Shown piece after piece: positions 18,701 through 26,968 of a stretch of DNA of 58,606 nucleotides. The DNA lies in contig DWWQ01000048.1 of NCBI GenBank assembly GCA_019119615.1, positions 1 through 58,606 on the forward strand. Reading direction: 5' to 3'. The notes beneath the pieces are model-generated. The model was given only the letters and a program-made list of their open reading frames with translations. It was not told the origin of the DNA and did no database searches. A program made the position numbers and the translations under genes. The first letter of the stretch is position 1. Each line of letters starts with the position of its first letter. Source of the stretch: Candidatus Alistipes stercoravium. Lineage in GTDB: Bacteria; Bacteroidota; Bacteroidia; Bacteroidales; Rikenellaceae.

Positions 18701-19657
18701 ATGAAGAAATTTACCTGCGTGGAAGATATCGGCGACCTGCACCAGGCCGTCGCCGAAGCCCTCGAAATCAAGCGCGACCGCTTCCAGTACACCGGTCTGG
18801 GACGCAACCGCACGCTGCTGATGCTCTTCTTCAACTCGAGCCTCCGCACGCGGCTCTCGACCCAGAAGGCCGCGATGAACCTCGGCATGAACGTCATGGT
18901 CCTCGACGTGAACCAGGGGGCCTGGAAGCTCGAAACGGAGCGCGGCGTGGTGATGGACGGCGACAAGGCCGAGCACCTGCTCGAGGCGATTCCCGTCATG
19001 GGCTCCTACTGCGACGTGATCGGCGTGCGCTCGTTCGCCCGCTTCCGCGACAAGGCCGAGGATTACGAGGAGCGCGTCCTCGAGCAGTTCATCCGCTACT
19101 CGGGGCGTCCGGTCTTCTCGATGGAGGCTGCCACGCGCCACCCGCTGCAGAGCTTCGCCGACCTGATCACCATTGAGGAATACAGGCGCACGGAGCGCCC
19201 GAAGGTCGTGATGACCTGGGCGCCGCATCCCAACGCCCTGCCGCAGGCCGTGCCCAACTCCTTCGCCGAGTGGATGAACGCCGCCGGCTACGACTTCGTC
19301 ATCACGCACCCCGAAGGCTACGAGCTCGACCCGCGTTTCGTGGGCAAGGCCCGCGTGGAGTACGACCAGCGCAAGGCCCTCGAGGGCGCCGACTTCGTCT
19401 ACGCCAAGAACTGGGCCGCCTGGACCGACCCCAACTACGGCAAGGTCCTCTCCCGGGACCGCTCGTGGACGGTCGATGACGAAAAGATGGCCCTCACGAA
19501 CAACGCCTACTTCATGCACTGCCTGCCCGTGCGCCGCAACATGATCGTTACCGACTCGGTGATCGAGTCGCCGCGCTCGCTGGTGATCCCCGAGGCGGCA
19601 AACCGCGAGATCTCGGCCCAGGTGGTGCTCAAACGACTGCTGGAGGAACTCGCATGA
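18701..19657 (+). CDS. argF': N-succinylornithine carbamoyltransferase
   Basis: Transfers carbamoyl from carbamoyl phosphate to N-succinyl-L-ornithine. 318 residues, almost the exact length and pattern of the Bacteroides fragilis enzyme: MKKFTCVEDIGDL, FFNSSLRTRLSTQKAA (carbamoyl-phosphate SxRT loop), EAIPVMGSYCDVIGVRSFAR, ATRHPLQSFADLITIEEY, WAPHPNALPQAVPNSF and HCLPVRRNM. The proline in EAIPVMG is the residue that in this family selects succinyl- over acetyl-ornithine. This gene therefore identifies the pathway as the N-succinyl variant. It overlaps argB by four bases. Confidence 0.97.
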   Translation: MKKFTCVEDIGDLHQAVAEALEIKRDRFQYTGLGRNRTLLMLFFNSSLRTRLSTQKAAMNLGMNVMVLDVNQGAWKLETERGVVMDGDKAEHLLEAIPVMGSYCDVIGVRSFARFRDKAEDYEERVLEQFIRYSGRPVFSMEAATRHPLQSFADLITIEEYRRTERPKVVMTWAPHPNALPQAVPNSFAEWMNAAGYDFVITHPEGYELDPRFVGKARVEYDQRKALEGADFVYAKNWAAWTDPNYGKVLSRDRSWTVDDEKMALTNNAYFMHCLPVRRNMIVTDSVIESPRSLVIPEAANREISAQVVLKRLLEELA

Positions 19658-20433
19658 CGGAGGCAATCACGGTCGTAAAGATCGGCGGCAACGTCATCGA
19701 CGATGCCGCGGCACTCAAGCGCTTTCTGAAGGAGTTCGCCGCCCTGCCCGGGCGGAAGATCCTCGTCCACGGCGGCGGCAAGCTCGCCACGCGGCTGGCC
19801 GAACGGCTCGAGCTGAAGGTCCGCATGGTCGAGGGGCGCCGCATCACCGACAAGGGGATGCTCGACGTAGTTACGATGGTCTACGCCGGGCTGACCAACA
19901 AGCAGATCGTCGCCGGGCTCCAGGCCGCCGGATGCAACGCCATCGGCCTCTCGGGGGCCGATGCCAACATCATCACGGCCCGCCGCCGCCCGCCCGAGCC
20001 CATCGACTTCGGCTTCGTCGGCGACATCGAGCGGGTCGATGCCCGACGGCTCGCCTCGCTGCTCGACGCGGGGCTCACGCCCGTCTTCTCGGCCATCATG
20101 CACGACGGCGGCGGCACGCTTCTTAACTGCAATGCCGACAGCGTGGCTTCGGCCGTGGCGCTGGGCGCCGCACGCCTCGCCCCGACCGATTTGGTCTACT
20201 GCTTCGAGAAGCGCGGCGTGCTGCGCGACCCCGACAACGGGGAGTCGGTCATCCGGGAGATCACCCCGGAGAGCTACCCGCCGCTCAAGGCCGACGGCAC
20301 GGTGAGCAAGGGGATGATCCCGAAGATCGAGAATGCCCTGCAGGCCGTCCGGCAGGGGGTGCGGAGCGTTACGATCCGCAGTTCCGAAGCGCTCGGCGAC
20401 GGCTCGGGAACCCGCATCACCCAAACGGAATAA
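19654..20433 (+). CDS. argB: N-acylglutamate kinase
   Basis: Amino-acid kinase phosphorylating N-succinyl- (or acetyl-) glutamate, 259 residues. Motifs are VVKIGGNVIDD at the N-terminus, LVHGGGKLATRLAERL, NADSVASAVALGA and SKGMIPKIENALQAVRQGV. It lacks the N-terminal helix extension of arginine-sensitive hexameric NAGKs, so direct feedback inhibition at this enzyme is not suggested by sequence. It starts within the argF' stop codon. Confidence 0.96.
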   Translation: MTEAITVVKIGGNVIDDAAALKRFLKEFAALPGRKILVHGGGKLATRLAERLELKVRMVEGRRITDKGMLDVVTMVYAGLTNKQIVAGLQAAGCNAIGLSGADANIITARRRPPEPIDFGFVGDIERVDARRLASLLDAGLTPVFSAIMHDGGGTLLNCNADSVASAVALGAARLAPTDLVYCFEKRGVLRDPDNGESVIREITPESYPPLKADGTVSKGMIPKIENALQAVRQGVRSVTIRSSEALGDGSGTRITQTE

Positions 20434-20470
20434 CCGGGCGGCGGAACGCCCCCGATGACGACAGAACAAC

Positions 20471-21538
20471 ATGGACAACACCGCGACACGAGCCATCGAG
20501 CTGCTGCAGCGCCTCATCGCGACCCCTTCGGTATCGCGCGACGAGGCGCGCACGGGCGACCTGCTCGAAGAGTACCTCGCCGCGCGCGGCGCACGGCCCG
20601 CGCGGCTCCACAACAACGTCTGGGCCCGCAGTGAAGGATTCGATCCCGCGCGGCCCACGCTGCTGCTCAACTCGCACCACGACACGGTGCGGCCGGCCGC
20701 CTCGTGGACACGCGACCCCTGGACACCGACCTTCGAGGAGGGGCGCCTCTACGGACTGGGCAGCAACGACGCCGGGGCCTCGGTCGTGGCCCTCACGGAG
20801 ACCTTCCTCGCGCTGCGCGACAAGGCGCTGCCCTTCAACCTGCTGCTGGCCCTCTCGGCCGAGGAGGAGTGCATGGGCGAGCACGGCATGCGGGCACTGG
20901 TCCCGGCCCTCGGGACAGTCGATATGGCCCTCGTGGGCGAGCCCACGGGGATGCAGGCCGCGGCGGGCGAACGGGGGCTGGTCGTGCTGGACGGCACGGC
21001 CCGCGGCAAGAGCGGCCACGCAGCCCGCGGCGAGGGGATCAACGCCCTCTACATCGCGCTGGAGGATATCGAGCGGCTGCGCTCATTCCGCTTCGAGCGG
21101 GAATCGGCGCTGCTGGGGCCCATAGGAATCGCCGTAACGCAGATCGAGGCGGGCACGCAGCACAACGTCGTACCCGACACATGCCGCTTCGTAGTCGATG
21201 TCCGCACGACGGACGCCTACACGAACGAGGAGACCGTCGCCCTGCTCCGCGCGGCCGTACGCTCCGAGCTGACGCCCCGCTCGACGCGCATCCGCGCCGT
21301 GGCACTCGACGCCGAACACCCGCTCCTGCGCGCCGCACGCGCTGCCGGGCGCACGTCGTTCGTGTCGCCCACCACTTCGGACCGTACGCTCATGCCCTTC
21401 CCGGCCCTCAAGATGGGGCCCGGCGACTCGGCACGCTCGCATACGGCCGACGAATACATCCTCCCGGAGGAGATTGCCGACGGAATAGCCGTCTACCGCA
21501 GATTCATCGAAAATTTGGCATTGGAATATGAGCACTAA
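20471..21538 (+). CDS. argE': M20-family N-acylcitrulline/ornithine deacylase
   Basis: Zinc peptidase of the ArgE/DapE family, 355 residues. Metal ligands are in NSHHDTVRP, GSNDAGASVVAL, SAEEECMGEHG and the C-terminal GDSARSHTADEY. After ArgF' makes N-succinylcitrulline, this enzyme is expected to release citrulline and succinate; the acyl specificity is inferred from operon context. It follows argB by 37 bases, and its end overlaps argH by 11 bases. Confidence 0.93.
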   Translation: MDNTATRAIELLQRLIATPSVSRDEARTGDLLEEYLAARGARPARLHNNVWARSEGFDPARPTLLLNSHHDTVRPAASWTRDPWTPTFEEGRLYGLGSNDAGASVVALTETFLALRDKALPFNLLLALSAEEECMGEHGMRALVPALGTVDMALVGEPTGMQAAAGERGLVVLDGTARGKSGHAARGEGINALYIALEDIERLRSFRFERESALLGPIGIAVTQIEAGTQHNVVPDTCRFVVDVRTTDAYTNEETVALLRAAVRSELTPRSTRIRAVALDAEHPLLRAARAAGRTSFVSPTTSDRTLMPFPALKMGPGDSARSHTADEYILPEEIADGIAVYRRFIENLALEYEH

Positions 21539-22838
21539 ACTTTGGGACAAGGGCTTCGAGCCCGACCGCATGATCGAGGAGTACACCGTGGGGCAGGACC
21601 GCGAACTGGACCTGCAGCTGGCGCGCTACGATGTCGAAGGGTCGCTGGCCCACATCGCCATGCTCGAGAAGATCGGGCTGCTGACCCGCGAGGAGCTCGA
21701 AAGCCTCACCGCCGGGCTGCAGCAGATCGCCGCACAGATCGAGGCCGGCGACTTCGAAATCGAACCCGACATCGAGGACGTGCACTCCGAGGTTGAGCTG
21801 CTGCTCACGCGCCGGCTGGGCGACGTGGGCAAGAAGATCCACTCGGGACGCTCGCGCAACGACCAGGTGCTGGTCGATCTGAAACTCTTCCTGCGCGACG
21901 AGCTGCGGCAGATCGCCGGCGCCGTGCGCCAGCTCTTCGACCGCCTGCAGGAGCAGAGCGAACGCTACCGCGAGGTGCTGATGCCGGGATACACCCACCT
22001 GCAGATCGCCATGCCCTCGTCGTTCGGACTGTGGTTCGGGGCCTATGCCGAAACGCTCGTGGACGACATGCGGATGCTCGCCGCGGCGTGGCACATCGCC
22101 AACCAGAATCCCCTGGGCTCGGCCGCCGGATACGGATCGTCGTTCCCGCTCGACCGCACGATGACCACGCGCCTGATGGGTTTCGAGACGCTGCACTACA
22201 ACGTCGTGGCGGCCCAGATGAGCCGCGGCAAGAGCGAACGCGCCGCAGCGGCGGCCATCGCCGCCGTGGCCGCGACCGTCGGGCGCATGGCTATGGACCT
22301 CTGCCTGTTCATGAGCCAGAATTTCGGCTTCGTCTCGCTGCCCGACGAGCTGACCACCGGATCGAGCATCATGCCCCACAAGAAGAATCCCGACGTCTTC
22401 GAGATCATGCGCGGACGCTGCAACCGCCTGCAGGCGCTCCCCAACGAGATCGCCCTGCTGACGACGAACCTCCCGGTGGGCTACCACCGCGACCTGCAGT
22501 TGATGAAGGACATCCTCTTCCCGGCCATCGAAGAGATCAAGCGCACGCTCCGCATGGGCGACTTCATGCTGGCCCACCTGAAGGTGAACGAGCATATCCT
22601 CGATGACCGGAAGTACGACTATCTGTTCACCGTCGAGGACGTAAACCGCCTCGTGCTGCAGGGCGTGCCCTTCCGCGAAGCCTACCGGCAGGTCGGCATG
22701 GCCGTGCAGCGCGGCGAATACCGCCCCACGCGCGAGGTGCACCACACCCACGAGGGAAGCATCGGCAACCTCTGCACCGCCGAGATCCGCCGCAAGATGG
22801 AGCGCGTGATGGAAGAGTTCGACACGCCGGGGATGTAA
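21528..22838 (+). CDS. argH: Argininosuccinate lyase
   Basis: Splits argininosuccinate into arginine and fumarate, 436 residues. The superfamily signature GSSIMPHKKNPDVFE is exact, with the N-terminal SGRSRNDQVLVDLKLFLRD and GYTHLQIAMPSSF. It is last in the arginine operon, begins 11 bases before the argE' stop, and is closed by a strong terminator 43 bases after its stop. Confidence 0.97.
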   Translation: MSTKLWDKGFEPDRMIEEYTVGQDRELDLQLARYDVEGSLAHIAMLEKIGLLTREELESLTAGLQQIAAQIEAGDFEIEPDIEDVHSEVELLLTRRLGDVGKKIHSGRSRNDQVLVDLKLFLRDELRQIAGAVRQLFDRLQEQSERYREVLMPGYTHLQIAMPSSFGLWFGAYAETLVDDMRMLAAAWHIANQNPLGSAAGYGSSFPLDRTMTTRLMGFETLHYNVVAAQMSRGKSERAAAAAIAAVAATVGRMAMDLCLFMSQNFGFVSLPDELTTGSSIMPHKKNPDVFEIMRGRCNRLQALPNEIALLTTNLPVGYHRDLQLMKDILFPAIEEIKRTLRMGDFMLAHLKVNEHILDDRKYDYLFTVEDVNRLVLQGVPFREAYRQVGMAVQRGEYRPTREVHHTHEGSIGNLCTAEIRRKMERVMEEFDTPGM

Positions 22839-22875
22839 CCTGCACCCGGCCCGAAAAGGGTAAACATACCGAAAT

Positions 22876-22914
22876 GAAAAACACCCCGGACAACTGCATG
22901 TCCGGGGTGTTTTG
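22876..22914. terminator. Bidirectional terminator between argH and efp
   Basis: A 12-bp perfect stem ACACCCCGGACA (22881-22892) with TGTCCGGGGTGT (22899-22910), six-base loop, T-run on the plus side and A-run on the left for the minus side. It serves the convergent argH and efp. Confidence 0.9.
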
Positions 22915-22950
22915 CTTCGGAACCCGAGGCTCCGGCAGCTGGTTGCGCGA

Positions 22951-23517
22951 CTACTTGATGCGCTCGTAGTACTCGCGCGTGCGGGTATCGACGCGAATCT
23001 TGTCGCCCGTGTTGATGAACAGCGGCACGCGGATCGTGGCGCCCGTATTGACCGTTGCGGGCTTGAGCGAGTTGGTCGAGGCCGTGTCGCCCTTCACGCC
23101 CGGCTCCGTGTAGGTTACCTCCATATCGACGATCGGCGGAAGCTCGGCCGAGAGAACCTGCTCCTTCTCGGTGTGGAACATCACCTCGACGATCTGGCCG
23201 TCGGCCATCAGGTCGTAGTTGTTGATCAGGTTCTTGTCGATGTTGATCTCCTCGAAGGTCTCCGTGTGCATGAAGTGCATGCCCAGGTCATCCTCGTAGG
23301 TGAACTGGTAGGGACGGCGCTCGACGCGCACCGGCTCGATCTTCACGCCGGCCGAGAAGGTGTTGTCCAGCACGCGGCCGTTCTCGAGGTTCTTGAGTTT
23401 CGTACGCACGAAAGCGGGGCCCTTGCCCGGCTTCACATGCTGGAAATCGACAATCTGGAAGGTCTTGCCGTCCAGTTCGATGCACATGCCGATCTTGATG
23501 TCTGCGGTAGTTGCCAT
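22951..23517 (-). CDS. efp: Translation elongation factor P
   Basis: Relieves ribosome stalling at polyproline, 188 residues with the three usual domains. The modifiable loop is KPGKGPAF with lysine K32 at the tip, the lysine-type EF-P. The C-terminal signature [18 protein letters not shown] is intact. The start ([20 protein letters not shown]) is clear. Single gene with its own -7 element upstream and a shared terminator. It may matter for the proline-rich linker of FtsA in this same window, which is inference. Confidence 0.98.
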   Translation of the reverse strand: MATTADIKIGMCIELDGKTFQIVDFQHVKPGKGPAFVRTKLKNLENGRVLDNTFSAGVKIEPVRVERRPYQFTYEDDLGMHFMHTETFEEINIDKNLINNYDLMADGQIVEVMFHTEKEQVLSAELPPIVDMEVTYTEPGVKGDTASTNSLKPATVNTGATIRVPLFINTGDKIRVDTRTREYYERIK

Positions 23518-23551
23518 AACGTATAGTTTTTGATATGAAATTTCGCGGGGG

Positions 23552-23559
23552 CAAAGTTA
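23552..23559 (-). promoter_or_regulatory. -7 element of efp
   Basis: TAACTTTG on the minus strand, full consensus, 34 bases before the efp ATG. No correctly spaced TTG is seen. Confidence 0.5.
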
Positions 23560-23621
23560 GCAAAAATTTCCCAATAATCCTATTCCGCCGCGGGCGCATT
23601 TTTTCGCTCCCCTGCGGAGAA

Positions 23622-24230
23622 TCAGAGCTCTATGGCCTTGCACACGAGCCCCATCTGGCGGATCCGCTCCAGCGTGCGCGGCAGGGCGTAGCGCATGTTG
23701 CGGAAGGCCTTCTCGCTGTCGTGGAAGACGACGATCGCACCCGGCGCGAGATACTTCGTAACGTTGCGCAGGCAGGTGCGCGGCGAGAGTTTGCGGTTGT
23801 AGTCGCGCGAGATGATGTCCCACATGACCAGCTTGTAGCGCTGTCCCAGGAAGCGCGCCTGCGCCGGGGTGATCCGCGCATAGGGCGGGCGGAACAGCTC
23901 GCTGTGGATCAGGTCGTTGGCAAAGTCCACATCCTCCGTATAACGTTCCAGACTCATCCCCCACCCCTTCTGGTGCGAATAGGTGTGGTTGCCGACCTTG
24001 TGGCCGGCGTCGAGGATCCGCTGGTAGAGGTCCGGATACATCTCGACATTCTTGCCCAGCACGAAGAAGGTCGCTTTGGCTTCATACTTGTCCAGCGTCG
24101 CCAGGATCCACTCCGTAATGCCCGGCGTGGGACCGTCGTCGAAGGTGAGGAAAACTCCCTCGGCGTCGTCGATCTCCCAGATCAGATCCGGCATCAGGCG
24201 CCGGACTATTTTCGGTGGTTTGAGCCGCAT
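23622..24230 (-). CDS. Polysaccharide deacetylase (NodB domain, CE4)
   Basis: 202 residues forming almost only a NodB/CE4 domain: catalytic base and metal Asp D31-D32 in TFDDGPTPG, metal histidines H82 and H86 in NHTYSH, RPPYARITPAQ, MWDI and the C-terminal VFHD histidine. Such enzymes remove N-acetyl groups from peptidoglycan or other GlcNAc polymers. There is no signal peptide or membrane helix from the ATG at 24230 (MRLKPPKIVRRLMP), which is odd for an envelope enzyme; a cytoplasmic glycolipid substrate or nonclassical export would have to explain it. Convergent with nothing; the gap to efp holds only the efp promoter. Confidence 0.9.
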   Translation of the reverse strand: MRLKPPKIVRRLMPDLIWEIDDAEGVFLTFDDGPTPGITEWILATLDKYEAKATFFVLGKNVEMYPDLYQRILDAGHKVGNHTYSHQKGWGMSLERYTEDVDFANDLIHSELFRPPYARITPAQARFLGQRYKLVMWDIISRDYNRKLSPRTCLRNVTKYLAPGAIVVFHDSEKAFRNMRYALPRTLERIRQMGLVCKAIEL

Positions 24231-24278
24231 GACGAAGCAAAAATAGCGAAAATCCGTGCCATTGCGAAAAAATATCCC

Positions 24279-24286
24279 TATATTTG
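24279..24286 (+). promoter_or_regulatory. -7 element for the DUF4837 gene
   Basis: TATATTTG matches TAnnTTTG. A TTG lies 14 bases upstream, closer than normal. The predicted leader is about 95 bases. Confidence 0.5.
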
Positions 24287-24386
24287 TAAATGGCTTCCAC
24301 GCCGGGAAGGCTCCAGGGCCTGTTTCCGGATACTGGGGAACGGGCGCCAAAGCCGGCCGTACGGAAGCCGAAACAAGCAGAAAAAG

Positions 24387-25397
24387 ATGATGAAACGAAT
24401 GTTCCGGATCGTCGCCGCGATATCCATCATCGCCGCGATGAGCGGCTGCAAGGCCGTCAATACCCTGACCGACACCAAGAAAAGTTCGCAGGGAAAACCT
24501 TATGAACTCATTGTCGTCTGTCCGCAGCAGGAGTGGACGGGCACCGTGGGCGACTCGCTGCGCGCCGTGCTGGCGGCCCCGGTTCCGTACATCAACCAGA
24601 CCGAGCCGCTCTTCGACGTGCTGCGCGTGCAGGAGCGCGGACTGACGGGACTCGTGGCCGAGCACCGCAACATCCTCAAGGTCGAGGTCGATCCCTCGAT
24701 CGAGAAGGCTGCGGCCGGCGTGGAGTACGACGTTACGGCCCGCCCGCAGATCATCCTGACGATGCAGGCCCCCTCGGACAGCGCCCTGGTGCGCTACCTC
24801 TCCGAAAACCGTGCGCAGATCGTCCAGGTCCTCGAGAAGGCCGAGCGCGACCGCGCGATTGCGGCCAACAGCGAATTCTACAACCCGGGCATCGACGCCG
24901 CCGTGCGCAAGATCTTCGGCGTCGGCATGAAGGTTCCCAAAGGCTACATGCTGGCCAAGCAGGAGGCCGACTTCATCTGGGCCCGCTACGAATACCCCAC
25001 CGCCAGCCAGGGATTCTTCGTCTACTCCTACCCGTACGAGGGACCCGAGGCGCTCACCGCCGAGGCGCTGATCGCCGCACGCAACCGCTTTGCGGCACGC
25101 ATTCCGGGACCGTCCGACGGTTCGTACATGACCACCTCCGACGCCTTCCCGCCCGCCTTCCGGATGTTCCGCCTCGAAGGACGCCTCTGGTGCGAGCTGC
25201 GCGGATTCTGGGACGTGGAGGGCGACTTCATGGGCGGCCCGTTCGTCAGCTACACGACCGTCGATACAAAGACCAACCGCGTCTTCACGCTCGACGGCTA
25301 CATCTATTCGCCCAAGTTGCACAAGCGCAACTTCGTGCGCGGCGTCGAGCACCTGCTCTACACGGTGAGCTTCCCCGAAGAGAAGGGGACCAAATAG
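24387..25397 (+). CDS. DUF4837-family lipoprotein
   Basis: 336 residues from ATG 24387; a second ATG follows immediately at 24390 and may be the true start. The lipobox MSGC with C21 predicts an outer- or inner-membrane lipoprotein. The body begins GKPYELIVVCPQQEWTG and contains conserved patterns such as VRKIFGVGMKVPKGY, a DFIWARYEYP-like segment and GGPFVSYTTVD, which I recognise as DUF4837, a family confined to Bacteroidota and of unknown role. It is present in one copy next to house-keeping genes, suggesting envelope maintenance; no enzymatic motif is visible. Confidence 0.85.
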   Translation: MMKRMFRIVAAISIIAAMSGCKAVNTLTDTKKSSQGKPYELIVVCPQQEWTGTVGDSLRAVLAAPVPYINQTEPLFDVLRVQERGLTGLVAEHRNILKVEVDPSIEKAAAGVEYDVTARPQIILTMQAPSDSALVRYLSENRAQIVQVLEKAERDRAIAANSEFYNPGIDAAVRKIFGVGMKVPKGYMLAKQEADFIWARYEYPTASQGFFVYSYPYEGPEALTAEALIAARNRFAARIPGPSDGSYMTTSDAFPPAFRMFRLEGRLWCELRGFWDVEGDFMGGPFVSYTTVDTKTNRVFTLDGYIYSPKLHKRNFVRGVEHLLYTVSFPEEKGTK

Positions 25398-25444
25398 CCG
25401 TACAGGGCCCGGCAGGACGGGACGAATCCGCCCCGCGCAAGCAG

Positions 25445-25470
25445 CCGGCCCGGCTCCATTGACGGGCCGG
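25445..25470. repeat. GC-rich inverted repeat before cls
   Basis: CCGGCCCG (25445-25452) with CGGGCCGG (25463-25470), ten-base loop, without a T-run. It may be a weak terminator for the DUF4837 gene or an RNA-stability hairpin. Confidence 0.35.
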
Positions 25471-25520
25471 GCGGAGGAGCCGGTGCGGCCTGCCCGGAAG
25501 AGAAGAAACCCGCAGATACG

Positions 25521-26936
25521 ATGCAGCAGATTCTGACATATACATTCCTGGTGCTCTACTCGATCACGATTCTCGGAGTCGTGGTGGTCATCATCACCGA
25601 CAACCGGAACCCGCTGAAGACCCTGCCGTGGATCATCGTGCTGCTGCTGGCGCCCGTCGTGGGGCTTGTCTTCTACTTCTTCTTCGGGCAGAACCTCTCG
25701 AAAAAACGCATCATCTCCCGGCGCACGCGCAAGCGCATCACCCTGCAGCTCGAGGAGGCCGAGCATGTCGGATGTCCCGAACTTCCGGGGCGTTACCGCC
25801 CCCTCGTGCAGCTGTTGCAAAGCACCTGCCATGCCGTGCCGCTCTACGGCAGCGACATTGTCCCCTATACCGACGGACAGTCGAAGATGGAGGCGCTGCT
25901 CGGCGAGATCGCCCGGGCCCGCCACCACATCCACCTCCAGTACTACATCTTCAGCGACGACGAGACGGGCAGCCGCCTGCGCGACATCCTCGTGGCGAAG
26001 GCCCGCGAAGGGGTCCGCGTGCGGATCCTCTACGACGACGTGGGATGCAGCCGCGTGAAGAAGGAGTTTTTCCGCGGCATGCGCCGCGAAGGCATCGAGG
26101 TCCACGCCTTCCTGCACGTCAAGTTCCCGCGCTTCACGAGCAAGGTCAATTACCGCAACCACCGCAAGATCGCCGTGATCGACGGCCGCGTGGGTTTCAT
26201 GGGCGGCATGAACGTCGCCGACCGCTACGTCCGCGGCACGGGATGGGGCTCGTGGCGCGACACCCACTTCCGCATCGAGGGACGCGGCGTCGCGGGGCTG
26301 CAGATCGCCTTTCTGAGCGACTGGTCCGCCACCACCAAGCAGCATCTCTCCGGGAGCGAATATTTCCCGGCAGCACGCTGCTACACGGGAAACATCCTGC
26401 AGATCGTCGCCGGAGGACCCTTCGGCAAGTGGCGCGCCCTGCTGCAGGCCGAAAGCTACGCCATCATGAGAGCCCGGCAGCGGATCTGGATCCAAACCCC
26501 CTACTACCTCCCGTCGGACGTGCTGAACACCGCCCTGCAGACGGCGGCACTCGCCGGCATCGACGTCCGCCTGATGCTTCCCGCACGCTCGGACTCGCGT
26601 TTCATAGACCTCGCGTCGCACTCCTACCTCGACGACATGATGCGCGCCGGCGTCAGGATCCTCTTCTACAAACCGGGATTCCTCCACTCGAAGCTGCTCA
26701 TCGTGGACGACATGCTGACCGTGATCGGCTCGGCAAACATGGATTTCCGCAGTTTCGAGCACAACTTCGAGGTCAATGCCTTCTGTTACGACACCGCCTT
26801 CACGGCCCGCATGGCCGCCATCTTTGCGGACGACGCCGCACAGTGCCATGCCGTAACCCCCGGCGAATGGTTCCGCCGCCCCCGCTCGCGCCGCCTGGCC
26901 GAATCCTTCCTGCGGCTCTTCTCGCCACTGATGTAA
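25521..26936 (+). CDS. cls: Cardiolipin synthase
   Basis: Phospholipase-D-family enzyme condensing phosphatidylglycerol into cardiolipin, 471 residues. Two N-terminal membrane helices (about 5-25 and 36-55) precede two HKD motifs: H214 in NHRKIAVIDGRVGFMGGMN and H389 in HSKLLIVDDMLTVIGSANMD. FRSFEHNFEVNAF follows the second motif, as in bacterial ClsA-type enzymes. The start ATG 25521 gives the expected hydrophobic N-terminus. The next gene begins 32 bases after the stop, so the two may be cotranscribed. Confidence 0.96.
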   Translation: MQQILTYTFLVLYSITILGVVVVIITDNRNPLKTLPWIIVLLLAPVVGLVFYFFFGQNLSKKRIISRRTRKRITLQLEEAEHVGCPELPGRYRPLVQLLQSTCHAVPLYGSDIVPYTDGQSKMEALLGEIARARHHIHLQYYIFSDDETGSRLRDILVAKAREGVRVRILYDDVGCSRVKKEFFRGMRREGIEVHAFLHVKFPRFTSKVNYRNHRKIAVIDGRVGFMGGMNVADRYVRGTGWGSWRDTHFRIEGRGVAGLQIAFLSDWSATTKQHLSGSEYFPAARCYTGNILQIVAGGPFGKWRALLQAESYAIMRARQRIWIQTPYYLPSDVLNTALQTAALAGIDVRLMLPARSDSRFIDLASHSYLDDMMRAGVRILFYKPGFLHSKLLIVDDMLTVIGSANMDFRSFEHNFEVNAFCYDTAFTARMAAIFADDAAQCHAVTPGEWFRRPRSRRLAESFLRLFSPLM

Positions 26937-26968
26937 CCCCGCCGAATCATCGAAAACCCGATACGAAC

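Noticed and set aside
16436..19666. Open frame of 1076 codons antisense to argC-argD-argF'
   Set aside because: It spans three conserved genes on the other strand and their gaps, has low-complexity composition and is explained by high GC.
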